Under the pieces are notes generated by a model, which saw nothing but the letters and a program-made list of their open reading frames with translations, was not told the origin of the DNA and did not search any database. A stretch of 64,000 bases of DNA from the NCBI GenBank assembly GCA_032388755.1, contig CP135593.1, positions 558,001 to 622,000 on the forward strand. Reading direction: 5' to 3'. Shown piece by piece: positions 1-7,895 of this stretch (positions within the stretch are counted from its first letter, which is position 1; the number at the start of each line of letters is the position of its first letter). This DNA is from Neisseria sp. DTU_2020_1000833_1_SI_GRL_NUU_006. Lineage in GTDB: Bacteria; Pseudomonadota; Gammaproteobacteria; Burkholderiales; Neisseriaceae. Made by a program: the position numbers and the translations under genes.

Positions 1-1
1 T

Positions 2-490
2 TTTTCCTGCGGGGCGGCTTCGGTGGCGACGCTTTTGAACAATTTTTACGGGCAAAAGCTGACGGAAGAAGAAGTGTTGAAAAAGCTGGATAAGGAGCAG
101 ATGCGTGCGTCGTTTGAGGATATGCAGCGCATCATGCCTGATTTGGGTTTTGAGGCGAAAGGCTATGCTCTGTCTTTCGAGCAGCTTGCGCAGTTGAAAA
201 TTCCCGTCATCGTGTATCTGAAATACCGTAAGGACGATCATTTCTCGGTATTGCGCGGTATAGACGGCAATACGGTTTTGCTTGCCGACCCGTCGCTGGG
301 TCATGTTTCCATGAGCAGAGCGCAGTTTTTGGATGCTTGGAAAACCCGCGAGGGAAATTTGGCAGGTAAGATTTTGGCGGTTGTGCCGAAAGGGGCGGAT
401 ACTGGCGGGGATAAGGCGTTTTTCACACGCAGTCCGAAACGTCAGACGGAATTTGCGGTCGGGCAGGTAAAATGGCGGCGTGCTGATTGA
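2..490 (+). CDS. C39-family cysteine peptidase, 5' end missing
   Basis: The reading frame is already open at the window edge, so the start lies upstream. The first visible residues are FSCGAASVATLLNNF, which fits the catalytic cysteine motif of peptidase C39 (the fold that trims double-glycine leaders). A second block, DDHFSVLRGI followed by LLADPSLG, matches the catalytic His and the Asp/Asn region of the family. No membrane or ABC domains follow, so this is a stand-alone C39 domain rather than a bacteriocin exporter. The protein ends about 25 residues after the fold in a basic tail. A DUS hairpin follows directly. The substrate cannot be deduced. The family call is fairly sure; the role is unknown. 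Confidence 0.75.
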   Translation, partial: FSCGAASVATLLNNFYGQKLTEEEVLKKLDKEQMRASFEDMQRIMPDLGFEAKGYALSFEQLAQLKIPVIVYLKYRKDDHFSVLRGIDGNTVLLADPSLGHVSMSRAQFLDAWKTREGNLAGKILAVVPKGADTGGDKAFFTRSPKRQTEFAVGQVKWRRAD

Positions 491-500
491 AATTCCGGCA

Positions 501-544
501 AAGGTCGTCTGAAAACCGAAAATATGGTTTTCAGACGACCTTTG
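501..544 (+). terminator. DUS inverted-repeat terminator
   Basis: AGGTCGTCTGAAAACC and its inverse, separated by a short loop and followed by a short T-run, 11 bp after the C39 peptidase stop. It probably terminates that gene. Confidence 0.8.
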
Positions 545-550
545 TTGTAT

Positions 551-579
551 TTGGTAACTATATGTTCCCGTTGTATAAT
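551..579 (+). promoter_or_regulatory. Sigma-70 promoter of the ETF-QO gene
   Basis: A -35 TTGGTA and a perfect -10 TATAAT (574-579) are spaced by 17 bp and lie about 40 bp before the start codon at 620. Confidence 0.65.
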
Positions 580-619
580 CGCGGGTTTTCAATTCAATAA
601 TAAACATACAGGAACCGCC

Positions 620-2281
620 ATGACAGAATCCATCACCCGCGACAGTATGCAATACGATGTCGTGATTGTCGGCGCAGGCCCGTCGGGTTTGTCCGCCGCC
701 ATCAAACTCAAGCAGCTTGCCGAAAAAAACGGGCGCGAAATCAGCGTTTGCGTGGTGGAGAAGGGTTCTGAGGCGGGTGCGCATTCGCTGGCGGGTGCGG
801 TCATCGATCCGATTGCGCTGAATGAGCTGATTCCCGATTGGAAAGAAAAAGGCGCGCCGCTGACGCGCGCGGTAACGCAGGACAAAGTGTTGTTCCTGAC
901 TGAGAAAAAAGCGTTCAATCTGCCGGTTACTCCTAATTTTGACAATCACGGCAATTATATCGCCAGCTTGGGCGAAGTTGTGCGCTGGTTGGCGGAGCAG
1001 GCGGAAAATATGGGCGTGGAAATCTATCCGGGCTTTGCCGCTGCCGAAGTGCTGTATCACGAAGACGGTTCGGTCAAAGGCATTGCAACCGGCAATATGG
1101 GTGTAGGTAAAGACGGCGAGCTGACCGACAGTTTCCAGCCCGGCATGGAGCTTTGGGCGCAGCAAACCCTGTTTGCCGAAGGTTGCCGCGGTTCGCTTTC
1201 CAAGCAAATCATCGAGCGTTTCCAACTCGACCGAAACAGCCAGCCGCAAACTTACGGCTTGGGCATCAAAGAGATTTGGGAAGTGTCGTCTGAAAAACAT
1301 CAGCCAGGTCTGGTTATACACAGCGCGGGCTGGCCGCTGGACAGCAAAACCTACGGCGGCGCGTTTGTTTACCATTTCGACGACAACAAGGTCGCCGTCG
1401 GTTTTGTGGTCGGTTTGGACTATCAAAACCCTTATCTGTCGCCGTTTGAAGAGTTCCAACGTTTCAAAACCCATCCGGAAATCCGCAAAACCTTCGAAGG
1501 CGGTCGCCGTATCGCTTACGGCGCGCGTTCGCTGATTGAAGGCGGTTTGCAAAGCCTGCCGAAGCTCTCATTCAAAGGCGGCGTTTTAATCGGCGATGCC
1601 GCCGGATTCCTGAATATGCCGCGTATCAAAGGCATCCATACAGCCATGAAATCCGCCATGCTTGCCGCTGAAGCCGTGTTCCCCTTGTTGGAAAACCTCG
1701 AAGAAGTGGAAAGCTTCGACAGCGGCAAAGAAGCGTCGGATTATCAGCAACGTTTTGAACAAAGCTGGCTGTATCAAGAGCTTTACGCTGCGCGTAACGT
1801 CCGTCCGTCATTCAAATGGGGCGTTTACCTCGGTTCAATCTATACCGGCATCGACCAGATGATTTTCAGAGGCAAGGCCCCGTGGACCTTGAAACATCAC
1901 GGCAAAGACAACGAGCAGCTCAAAAAAGCCGCCGCGTGCAAGCCGATTGATTATCCGAAACCCGACGGCGTGTTGACCTTCGACCGTTTAAGCAGCGTCT
2001 TCCTCGCCAATCTCGCGCACGAAGAAAACCAGCCCGACCATCTGGTGCTGAAAAATCCGCAAACGATGATAGACGTGAACTACAAAGAATACGCCTCACC
2101 CGAAACGCGCTATTGTCCGGCCGGTGTCTATGAAATTGTTGAAGAAAACGGCAGCCCGCGCCTGCAAATCAACGCCGCCAACTGCGTGCACTGCAAAACG
2201 TGTGACATCAAAGACCCGACGCAAAACATTACTTGGATTTGCCCCGAAGGTGCGAGTGGACCGAATTACGGCGGGATGTAG
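620..2281 (+). CDS. Electron-transfer flavoprotein-ubiquinone oxidoreductase
   Basis: A 553-residue membrane-associated flavoprotein that passes electrons from reduced electron-transfer flavoprotein to ubiquinone. The FAD-binding GAGPSG motif is at residues 18-23. Near the C-terminus Cys499 (CPAGVYE) and the triplet Cys522, Cys525, Cys528 (CVHCKTC) fit the four 4Fe-4S ligands of the family. The length matches bacterial ETF-QO. The ATG at 620 is chosen because it follows AGGAA at a proper distance and a promoter lies just upstream; an in-frame extension to 524 would run through the preceding terminator. It is a single-gene unit. No etfA or etfB is in the window, so its electron donor is encoded elsewhere. 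Confidence 0.95.
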   Translation: MTESITRDSMQYDVVIVGAGPSGLSAAIKLKQLAEKNGREISVCVVEKGSEAGAHSLAGAVIDPIALNELIPDWKEKGAPLTRAVTQDKVLFLTEKKAFNLPVTPNFDNHGNYIASLGEVVRWLAEQAENMGVEIYPGFAAAEVLYHEDGSVKGIATGNMGVGKDGELTDSFQPGMELWAQQTLFAEGCRGSLSKQIIERFQLDRNSQPQTYGLGIKEIWEVSSEKHQPGLVIHSAGWPLDSKTYGGAFVYHFDDNKVAVGFVVGLDYQNPYLSPFEEFQRFKTHPEIRKTFEGGRRIAYGARSLIEGGLQSLPKLSFKGGVLIGDAAGFLNMPRIKGIHTAMKSAMLAAEAVFPLLENLEEVESFDSGKEASDYQQRFEQSWLYQELYAARNVRPSFKWGVYLGSIYTGIDQMIFRGKAPWTLKHHGKDNEQLKKAAACKPIDYPKPDGVLTFDRLSSVFLANLAHEENQPDHLVLKNPQTMIDVNYKEYASPETRYCPAGVYEIVEENGSPRLQINAANCVHCKTCDIKDPTQNITWICPEGASGPNYGGM

Positions 2282-2330
2282 GTTCGGCGGTAGCTTGGGC
2301 TAAGTTGCAAACATTTGCCGCGCCGGATAA

Positions 2331-2379
2331 AAAAGGTCGTCTGAAAATCTTGGTTTAAGGTTTTCAGACGACTTTTTTT
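2331..2379 (+). terminator. DUS hairpin terminator after the ETF-QO gene
   Basis: Inverted DUS pair followed by a run of eight T, 50 bp after the ETF-QO stop. Confidence 0.8.
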
Positions 2380-2432
2380 CATAGTCGGAAAGTGTTGAAG
2401 AAGGGATAGGATTTTATCTGCTTAAAACGTAA

Positions 2433-2444
2433 AGGTCGTCTGAA
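2433..2444 (+). repeat. Solitary DUS
   Basis: Single AGGTCGTCTGAA in the 2282-2656 intergenic stretch, which otherwise contains only the hairpins on either side. No gene is visible there. Confidence 0.8.
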
Positions 2445-2612
2445 AGAAAGGAGATGGGAATACAGAGTTCACAGGCAAAACCCAAATCCTGAACCGTCCC
2501 CTTTTCAACTTTGGAAGATAAAGGAAATTTATCAAACTGCTTTCGGCGACTTGGTTCATCAAAACAGTCTTTACTCCAACCTTCCAAAGTCTCTCCGCCG
2601 ATTTAATGAATG

Positions 2613-2650
2613 ACGGTTTTCAGACGACCTTTGAGGTCGTCTGAAAACCG
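2613..2650 (-). terminator. DUS hairpin terminator for the FAD/Fe-S oxidoreductase gene
   Basis: Two DUS in tail-to-tail inverted arrangement with arms CGGTTTTCAGACGACCT, seven bases past the stop codon of the minus-strand gene. Confidence 0.75.
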
Positions 2651-2656
2651 TACGCC

Positions 2657-5600
2657 TTACAGCAACACTTTCTCCACGCCGCCGTTGTTGGCTTTTTTCA
2701 CAAACTCGTCCAGCCAGTTTTCGCCGAGGATGTGTTTCGCCATTTCGATGACGATGTAGTCGGCGGGCATGTCGTTGTCGTCGGCGTAGCGGCTCAGGCC
2801 TTGCAGGCAGGCAGGGCAGGTGGTGAGCATTTTGACGGGTTCGCCCTGCGGCAGCTCTTTGAGGTTTTTCTCGATTTCTTCCTGTTTGCGGAATTTGACT
2901 TGGGTGGCGATGTCGGGGCGTTTGACGGCGAACATGCCGGATTCGCCGCAGCAGCGGTCGCTTAAGACGACTTTCTGCCCCATGAGGCTGCTTGCCATTT
3001 GGGTGGCGTTCATGGTTTTGATGGGGGTGTGGCAGGGGTCGTGATAGAGGTATTGCTGACCTTTCACGCCGTTCAGTTTCACGCCTTTTTCGAGCAGGTA
3101 TTCGTGGATGTCGATGATGCGGCAGCCGGGGAAGATTTCTTCAAAGCGGTATTTTTCGAGTTGGTCGTAGCAGGTGCCGCAACTGACGACGACGGTTTTG
3201 ATGTCAAGGTAGTTGAGGGTGTTCGCCATGCGGTGGAAGGCGACGCGGTTGTTGGTGCTCATTTGCTCGGCTTTTGCCTTGTTGCCGCCCGCGTCTTGCG
3301 GATAGCCGCAACACATATAGCCGGGCGGCAGGACGGTTTGTACGCCGACGTGCCAGAGCATGGCTTGGACGGCGAGTCCGATTTGGCTGAACAAACGCTC
3401 GGAACCGCAGCCGGGGAAGTAAAACACGGCTTCGGCATCTTCGGGCGCGGCGGGGTTGCGGATGATGGGGATACTTTTGTCGTCTTCGATGCTGAGCATG
3501 GAGCGCGGTGTTTTAGCGGGCACGCTTTTGGGCAAAGGACGGTTGATGAAGTGGATGATTTGTTCTTTGACCGGGGCGGTGCCGACGGTGGCTTTGGGTT
3601 CGGCTTTTTGTTTTTTGGTGCCGACGGGCAGGAGTTTGCCGATTTTGTAGGCGAAATTCTGCGCGGGGAAGCCGGTCTGTATCATGGCGGCGCGCAGGAC
3701 TTTGATGGTTTTCGGGCCGGTGGCGTTCAGGAACGCCATGCCCATCGATGCGGCGGGCGCGAAGCGTTTGTGGCCGGAATCGGCAAGGTAGTTGCGGATG
3801 GCTACGGTTACGTCGCCGAAGTCGATGTTGACGGGGCATGGTTTGACGCAGCGGTGGCACACGGTGCAGTGGTCGCCGATGTCCATGAGTTCTTCGAAGT
3901 GTTTGATGGAAACGCCGCGGCGGGTTTGCTCTTCGTATAAGAAGGCTTCAGTCAGCAGCCCCACGCCGAGGATTTTGTTGCGCGGGCTGTACAGCAGGTT
4001 GGCGCGCGGGACGTGGGTGGAACAAACGGGTTTGCATTTGCCGCAGCGCAGGCAGTCTTTGACGGAATCGGCGATGGTGCCGAGGTCTGATTTTTCCATA
4101 ATCAACGATTCCGCGCCCAAAAGCTCGAAAGACGGCGTGTAGGCGTTGCGTAAGTCCGAGCCTTTCATCAGTTTGTGACGGTTGAATGTGTGTTTGGGAT
4201 CGACTTGGTTTTTGTAGTCCCAAAACGGTTGCAAGTCTTCATCGGTCAGAAATTCGAGCTTGGTGATGCCGATGCCGTGTTCGCCGGAAATCACGCCGCC
4301 GAGCGAGCGGGCGAGTTTCATGATGCGCTCGACCGAACGGTAGGCCGTCTGAAGCATTTGGGCGTCGTCTGAATTGACGGGGATGTTGGTGTGGACGTTG
4401 CCGTCGCCGGCGTGCATATGCAGGGCGACGAAGACTCTGCCGCGCACGGTTTTGGCGTGGATTTTGCCCAAACCTTCGATGATTTTGGTGTCGGTTTTGC
4501 CGCTGAAGATTTCGGCGAGCGGTTTCATTACGTCTTCTTTGACGGACACGCGCAGGCGGAAATCGCGGAATGCGGTGAAACAGCTCTCGTCGTCTTTGGC
4601 TTCGGGCGCGGCATGGACGGCTGCGCCGTAGCGGGCTTTGTAGTCGGCAAGCGGCGTATCCAGATGGGCGAGCAACCAGTCCCAACGCGCTTTGACGGCG
4701 GAAACGTGGGCAAGGGCGTGTTTGCCGCGTTCGCCCAAAAGTTCGGCGGTCGGCAGGTCCGTACCCATTTTGTCGATAGGGAGTTTGCCTGACAGATATT
4801 GCTCCAATGCGGCGCACAGGGTGAGTTTGTTTTGGATGGAAAGCTCGATGTTGATGCGTTCGATGCCGTCTGAATACTCGCCCAGCCGTTCCAGCGGAAT
4901 CACCACGTCTTCGTTGATTTTAAAGGCGTTGGTGTGCTTGGCGATGGCGGCGGTGCGGCTGCGGTCGAGCCAGAAGGTTTTGCGCGCTTCGGGCGACACG
5001 GCGATAAAGCCTTCGCCGTCGCGGGCGCGGGCAAGTTCACAGATGTGTGCGGCGGCGGCCTCTACGGCGGCTTCGTCGTCTGAAACCACGTCCGCCAACA
5101 AAACCATTTTCGGCCGTCCTTTGCCCGCCGCTTTGGTGGCGTAGCCGACGGCGCGGACATAACGCCAGTCCAAATGCTCCAAACCCGCCAGCCGAACGCT
5201 GTCGTGGGCGAGCAGGAAATCGCGGATTTCGACGATAGAAGGCGTGGCGGTGGCGACCGTACCGAAAAATTCCATACACACGGTACGCGTGTATTTCGGC
5301 ATTTTGTGCAACACGAAGGCGACGCTGGTGATGATGCCGTCCGTACCTTCTTTCTGCACGCCGGGCAGGCCGCTCAAGAATTTGTCGGTAACGTCTTTGC
5401 CCAAACCGACTTTGCGGAATTTGTGGCCGGGGATTTCCAAGCGTTCGGTTTTAACGACATTGAGGCCGTCTGAATCCAGCGTGTGAACGTCGAACACGGC
5501 GGTTTCTTCGTCGTGGATTTTGCCGAAATTGTGGCGCACGCGCTCGATGCGCAGCCATTCGCCCTGCGGGTTGACCATTTGCCAGTAGGCGAGGTTGTCC

Positions 5601-6490
5601 AACGCCGTCCCCCACAGCACGGCTTTTTTACCGCCCGCGTTCATCGCCACATTGCCGCCCACGCAGGACGCATCGGCGGAAGTTGGATCGACGGCGAACA
5701 CCAAACCCGCCTGATGCGCGGTTTCTTCCACCCGCCGCGTTACCACGCCCGCGCCGCAATGGATAATCGGATGTTTGCCGTCCAAGCCCGCCAGTTCGAC
5801 AAATTCCACGCCGCGATGCTTGTCCAGCTTTTCCGTATTGATGACCGCGCTCATGGCATCCAAAGGCACGGCACCGCCGGTATAACCCGTGCCGCCGCCG
5901 CGCGGGATAATGACCAAATCCAGCTCGATTAAGGCGCGCACCAAAGGCGCGACTTCCGCCTCCGTATCGGGATTGACGACGACAAACGGATATTCGACGC
6001 GCCAGTCGGTCGCATCGGTAACGTGCGTCACCCGCGCCAGCCCGTCGAACATAATATTGTGCGGCTTGGTGATTTTGCTCAAACGTTCCAAAATCTGCCG
6101 CCGCTTTTGGCGCGTTTCGTCAAAGCCGCCGTCAAAACGCTCGACCGCCTTTTCCGCCTCCGCAACCAATACATCGACTTGCGGATTGTCGTCGCGGCGT
6201 TTGCGGATTTCGTTCAAACGGTGGCGCATTTCGCGCACCAGCGCGGCACGGCGTTTCGGGTGGTCCAGCAAATCATCGACCAGATACGGATTGCGCACGA
6301 CCACCCAAATATCGCCTAACACTTCAAACAGCATCCGCGCCGAACGCCCCGTCCTGCGCTGTCCGCGCAAGTCTTGCAGAATCTGCCACGCTTCGTCGCC
6401 CAATAATCGGATGACGATTTCGCGGTCGGTGTAGGAAGTATAGTTGTAGGGAATTTCCCGAATACGCTGCGGGGCGGTAGTCGTGGTCAT
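2657..6490 (-). CDS. Giant FAD-linked and Fe-S oxidoreductase (DUF3683/GlcD-GlcF-type)
   Basis: A 1277-residue fusion in the glycolate / D-lactate dehydrogenase superfamily. The N-terminus (REIPYNYTSYTDREIVIRLL) is typical of DUF3683. The FAD-binding domain follows, with its pyrophosphate loop PRGGGTGYTGG at about residues 196-206 and VGGNVAMNAGG further on. Two ferredoxin-type clusters are seen as CLRCGKCKPVC (around 810) and CTVCHRCVKPCP (around 874). Two CCG-type cysteine domains end the protein (FPGCGS near 1030, CCGESGM near 1180), as in GlcF and LutA. It thus combines subunits that are separate in glycolate oxidase and probably feeds 2-hydroxyacid electrons to the respiratory chain. The true substrate is not shown by the sequence. 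It has no operon partners. Confidence 0.85.
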   Translation of the reverse strand: MTTTTAPQRIREIPYNYTSYTDREIVIRLLGDEAWQILQDLRGQRRTGRSARMLFEVLGDIWVVVRNPYLVDDLLDHPKRRAALVREMRHRLNEIRKRRDDNPQVDVLVAEAEKAVERFDGGFDETRQKRRQILERLSKITKPHNIMFDGLARVTHVTDATDWRVEYPFVVVNPDTEAEVAPLVRALIELDLVIIPRGGGTGYTGGAVPLDAMSAVINTEKLDKHRGVEFVELAGLDGKHPIIHCGAGVVTRRVEETAHQAGLVFAVDPTSADASCVGGNVAMNAGGKKAVLWGTALDNLAYWQMVNPQGEWLRIERVRHNFGKIHDEETAVFDVHTLDSDGLNVVKTERLEIPGHKFRKVGLGKDVTDKFLSGLPGVQKEGTDGIITSVAFVLHKMPKYTRTVCMEFFGTVATATPSIVEIRDFLLAHDSVRLAGLEHLDWRYVRAVGYATKAAGKGRPKMVLLADVVSDDEAAVEAAAAHICELARARDGEGFIAVSPEARKTFWLDRSRTAAIAKHTNAFKINEDVVIPLERLGEYSDGIERINIELSIQNKLTLCAALEQYLSGKLPIDKMGTDLPTAELLGERGKHALAHVSAVKARWDWLLAHLDTPLADYKARYGAAVHAAPEAKDDESCFTAFRDFRLRVSVKEDVMKPLAEIFSGKTDTKIIEGLGKIHAKTVRGRVFVALHMHAGDGNVHTNIPVNSDDAQMLQTAYRSVERIMKLARSLGGVISGEHGIGITKLEFLTDEDLQPFWDYKNQVDPKHTFNRHKLMKGSDLRNAYTPSFELLGAESLIMEKSDLGTIADSVKDCLRCGKCKPVCSTHVPRANLLYSPRNKILGVGLLTEAFLYEEQTRRGVSIKHFEELMDIGDHCTVCHRCVKPCPVNIDFGDVTVAIRNYLADSGHKRFAPAASMGMAFLNATGPKTIKVLRAAMIQTGFPAQNFAYKIGKLLPVGTKKQKAEPKATVGTAPVKEQIIHFINRPLPKSVPAKTPRSMLSIEDDKSIPIIRNPAAPEDAEAVFYFPGCGSERLFSQIGLAVQAMLWHVGVQTVLPPGYMCCGYPQDAGGNKAKAEQMSTNNRVAFHRMANTLNYLDIKTVVVSCGTCYDQLEKYRFEEIFPGCRIIDIHEYLLEKGVKLNGVKGQQYLYHDPCHTPIKTMNATQMASSLMGQKVVLSDRCCGESGMFAVKRPDIATQVKFRKQEEIEKNLKELPQGEPVKMLTTCPACLQGLSRYADDNDMPADYIVIEMAKHILGENWLDEFVKKANNGGVEKVLL

Positions 6491-6570
6491 GGTGGCGGTG
6501 TGTCCGTATGATTATTGGTATGGCGAAACTGCGGAAAGCTGCAGCATGATTTCGCCGTATTTTTATGAAA

Positions 6571-6582
6571 AGGTCGTCTGAA
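6571..6582 (+). repeat. Solitary DUS
   Basis: Single AGGTCGTCTGAA upstream of the oxidoreductase gene. Confidence 0.8.
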
Positions 6583-6755
6583 AGCGCAGCTTCAACGAAG
6601 TTAAAATGATTTTCAAAACAATCAGACAACTCGTTGGAAAAGCGATAATGTAGTTTAAATTCCGATGTTTTTCAACGGAAAAGGCGAAAAATGTTTCAAT
6701 AGGAATAATTTTCAAAAAGGCAAATATTGTTGACAATTTAAAGGTAAAAAGACTT

Positions 6756-6767
6756 TTCAGACGACCT
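6756..6767 (-). repeat. Solitary DUS
   Basis: Single TTCAGACGACCT just before the ffs promoter. Confidence 0.8.
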
Positions 6768-6782
6768 TCGATGCCGTCGCGC

Positions 6783-6810
6783 TTGAGTTTTCCCGTAAAA
6801 CAGTTATAAT
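6783..6810 (+). promoter_or_regulatory. Promoter of the SRP RNA gene
   Basis: TTGAGT and a perfect TATAAT (6805-6810) spaced by 16 bp. The -10 ends about 12 bp before the RNA. Confidence 0.65.
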
Positions 6811-6821
6811 GCCACTCTCTT

Positions 6822-6920
6822 ACGGCGGGTCTCCCCGCATGGTAATTCGGAACACCGGGTCAGGGGCGGAAGCCAGCAGCCCACTCCGATGCGTCAGTGC
6901 CGGGGGTCTGGCTCGCCACC
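6822..6920 (+). ncRNA. ffs: 4.5S RNA of the signal recognition particle
   Basis: About 95-100 nt folding as one long hairpin: GGCGGGTCTCCC at the 5' end pairs with the GGTCTGGCTCGCC region at the 3' end. The apical part holds the conserved SRP domain IV signature, GGTCAGG opposite AGCAGCC with the GGAAGC tetraloop region between them. It binds Ffh and directs co-translational membrane insertion. It has its own promoter and is followed by a strong terminator. The exact ends are estimated. Confidence 0.9.
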
Positions 6921-6926
6921 CTATTA

Positions 6927-6966
6927 AAAAACACCGAAGATGGATTGGTCTTCGGTGTTTTTGCTT
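6927..6966 (+). terminator. Rho-independent terminator of ffs
   Basis: AACACCGAAGA and TCTTCGGTGTT form a perfect stem followed by a T-run. No DUS is involved, unlike most terminators here. Confidence 0.85.
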
Positions 6967-6989
6967 TTGTAGAATCCGGGATGGGGAAA

Positions 6990-7001
6990 AGGTCGTCTGA
7001 A
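6990..7001 (+). repeat. Solitary DUS at the edge of the IS3 remnant
   Basis: AGGTCGTCTGAA ending four bases before the left inverted repeat of the IS3-family remnant. Confidence 0.8.
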
Positions 7002-7046
7002 AGCTGGACTGCCTCCCAAATCTTGGATACCCGATAAAAGCCCTAT

Positions 7047-7426
7047 TCAGGTGCTCTGTGCAAGCCGGGTTCTGTATGCGACGGGACTCGGCTTTTTCAA
7101 TTTCAAACTGCAACGCTCCCGGTTGTAGTAGTCTATATAATCGTCTCTCTGTTTCATCAACCGTGCCGCTTTTTTGCGGTTCCAACCCAATGCTTATGCC
7201 GTTCGTAGATTTCGGCGATAAGGGCTTTGTCGGCTTCATCGGGGTCGGGCCGGTCTTGGTGATGGCAGTAAAAGCTGCTTTTGGGCAGGTTTGCGATGTG
7301 CAGCAGGTATTTGAGCGGGTGTTGCGCCCTCAGTGTTTGGACGGTTTGGCTTTGTCCTTTTCGGTCTGTTTTTGGCTGAGGGCTTTTAACTCCTTTAGGT
7401 AGGCGACCTCTGCGCGCATATAGCAC
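7047..7426 (-). pseudogene. IS3-family transposase orfB, central part deleted
   Basis: The N-terminal part reads TLRAQHPLKYLLHIANLP and runs on to EIYERHKH, as in IS150-type OrfB. About 20 residues later, in another frame, the C-terminal end of the same family appears (DDYIDYYNRER, then KPSPVAYRTRLAQST and a stop at 7047). Nearly the entire DDE catalytic core between them is gone. The product cannot catalyse transposition. Confidence 0.8.
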
Positions 7427-7680
7427 AACTCTTCAATAAGCTCTGCCTGCGTTTTTTCTTGATCGGGTTTGTCGGCGATGAAGGGGTTTTTGCGGTGTTG
7501 GGGCATGGTTTTGGATTGGGGATGTTCAAGTGCGCCGATGCCGCCTTCTTGATAGGCGGTTATCCAACGTCTCAGGTGGGTTCGTGAGATGCCGTAGTGG
7601 TCTGCGGTACGCTGTTGGCTGCGTATGTGCAGGTAGTGGAGTACGGCTTGGTATTTGAAGTGTAATGTATATTTGCCCAT
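7330..7680 (-). CDS. IS3-family transposase OrfA
   Basis: A 116-residue protein beginning MGKYTLHFKYQAVLHYL, with a helix-turn-helix (ADHYGISRTHLRRWI) and a C-terminal leucine-rich coiled-coil segment (IEELCYMRAEVAYLKELKAL), as in OrfA of IS150-group elements. In intact elements OrfA binds the terminal repeats and is fused to OrfB by frameshifting. The ATG at 7680 lies just inside the terminus; an upstream in-frame start would lie in the terminal repeat itself. Because orfB is broken, it can at most act as a terminus-binding protein. Confidence 0.8.
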   Translation of the reverse strand: MGKYTLHFKYQAVLHYLHIRSQQRTADHYGISRTHLRRWITAYQEGGIGALEHPQSKTMPQHRKNPFIADKPDQEKTQAELIEELCYMRAEVAYLKELKALSQKQTEKDKAKPSKH

Positions 7681-7739
7681 AAAAAAACTGCACCTTGTGA
7701 GTTGGAGGGGATGTCCAACTTTTGGGGTGCAGTTCAATG

Positions 7740-7751
7740 TTCAGACGACCT
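7740..7751 (-). repeat. Solitary DUS
   Basis: TTCAGACGACCT four bases outside the right end of the IS3 remnant, so the element is flanked by DUS on both sides. Confidence 0.8.
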
Positions 7752-7845
7752 TTTTTCTATTTGGTGCAGTGTGCCCCTACATTACAGGTAATCTTTTGGA
7801 TATAACGAAATCATCTTTAAATCGAACAAACCATTCTTTCCCATT

Positions 7846-7857
7846 TTCAGACGACCT
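7846..7857 (-). repeat. Solitary DUS in the cysI leader
   Basis: TTCAGACGACCT about 40 bp before the cysI start codon. Confidence 0.8.
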
Positions 7858-7895
7858 GATTAAAGTAGCTCCAAACTGAGAATAAGGAGCACCCT

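Larger units (their letters stand above)
6491..6782. other. Gene-free intergenic stretch
   Basis: About 290 bp between the oxidoreductase gene start and the ffs promoter. Apart from DUS at 6571-6582 and 6756-6767 it is AT-rich, with no convincing reading frame. Confidence 0.6.
7005..7736 (-). mobile_element. Internally deleted IS3-family element with both ends
   Basis: The right end (start of the element on the minus strand) reads TGAACTGCACCCCAAAAG, a typical IS3-family (IS150-like) terminus. The left end reads TGGACTGCCTCCCAAATC and matches it imperfectly over about 25 bp. The 732-bp body is about half the length of a complete element because the middle of orfB is missing. orfA is intact. 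No target duplication could be recognised. It lies between ffs and cysI. Confidence 0.8.
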
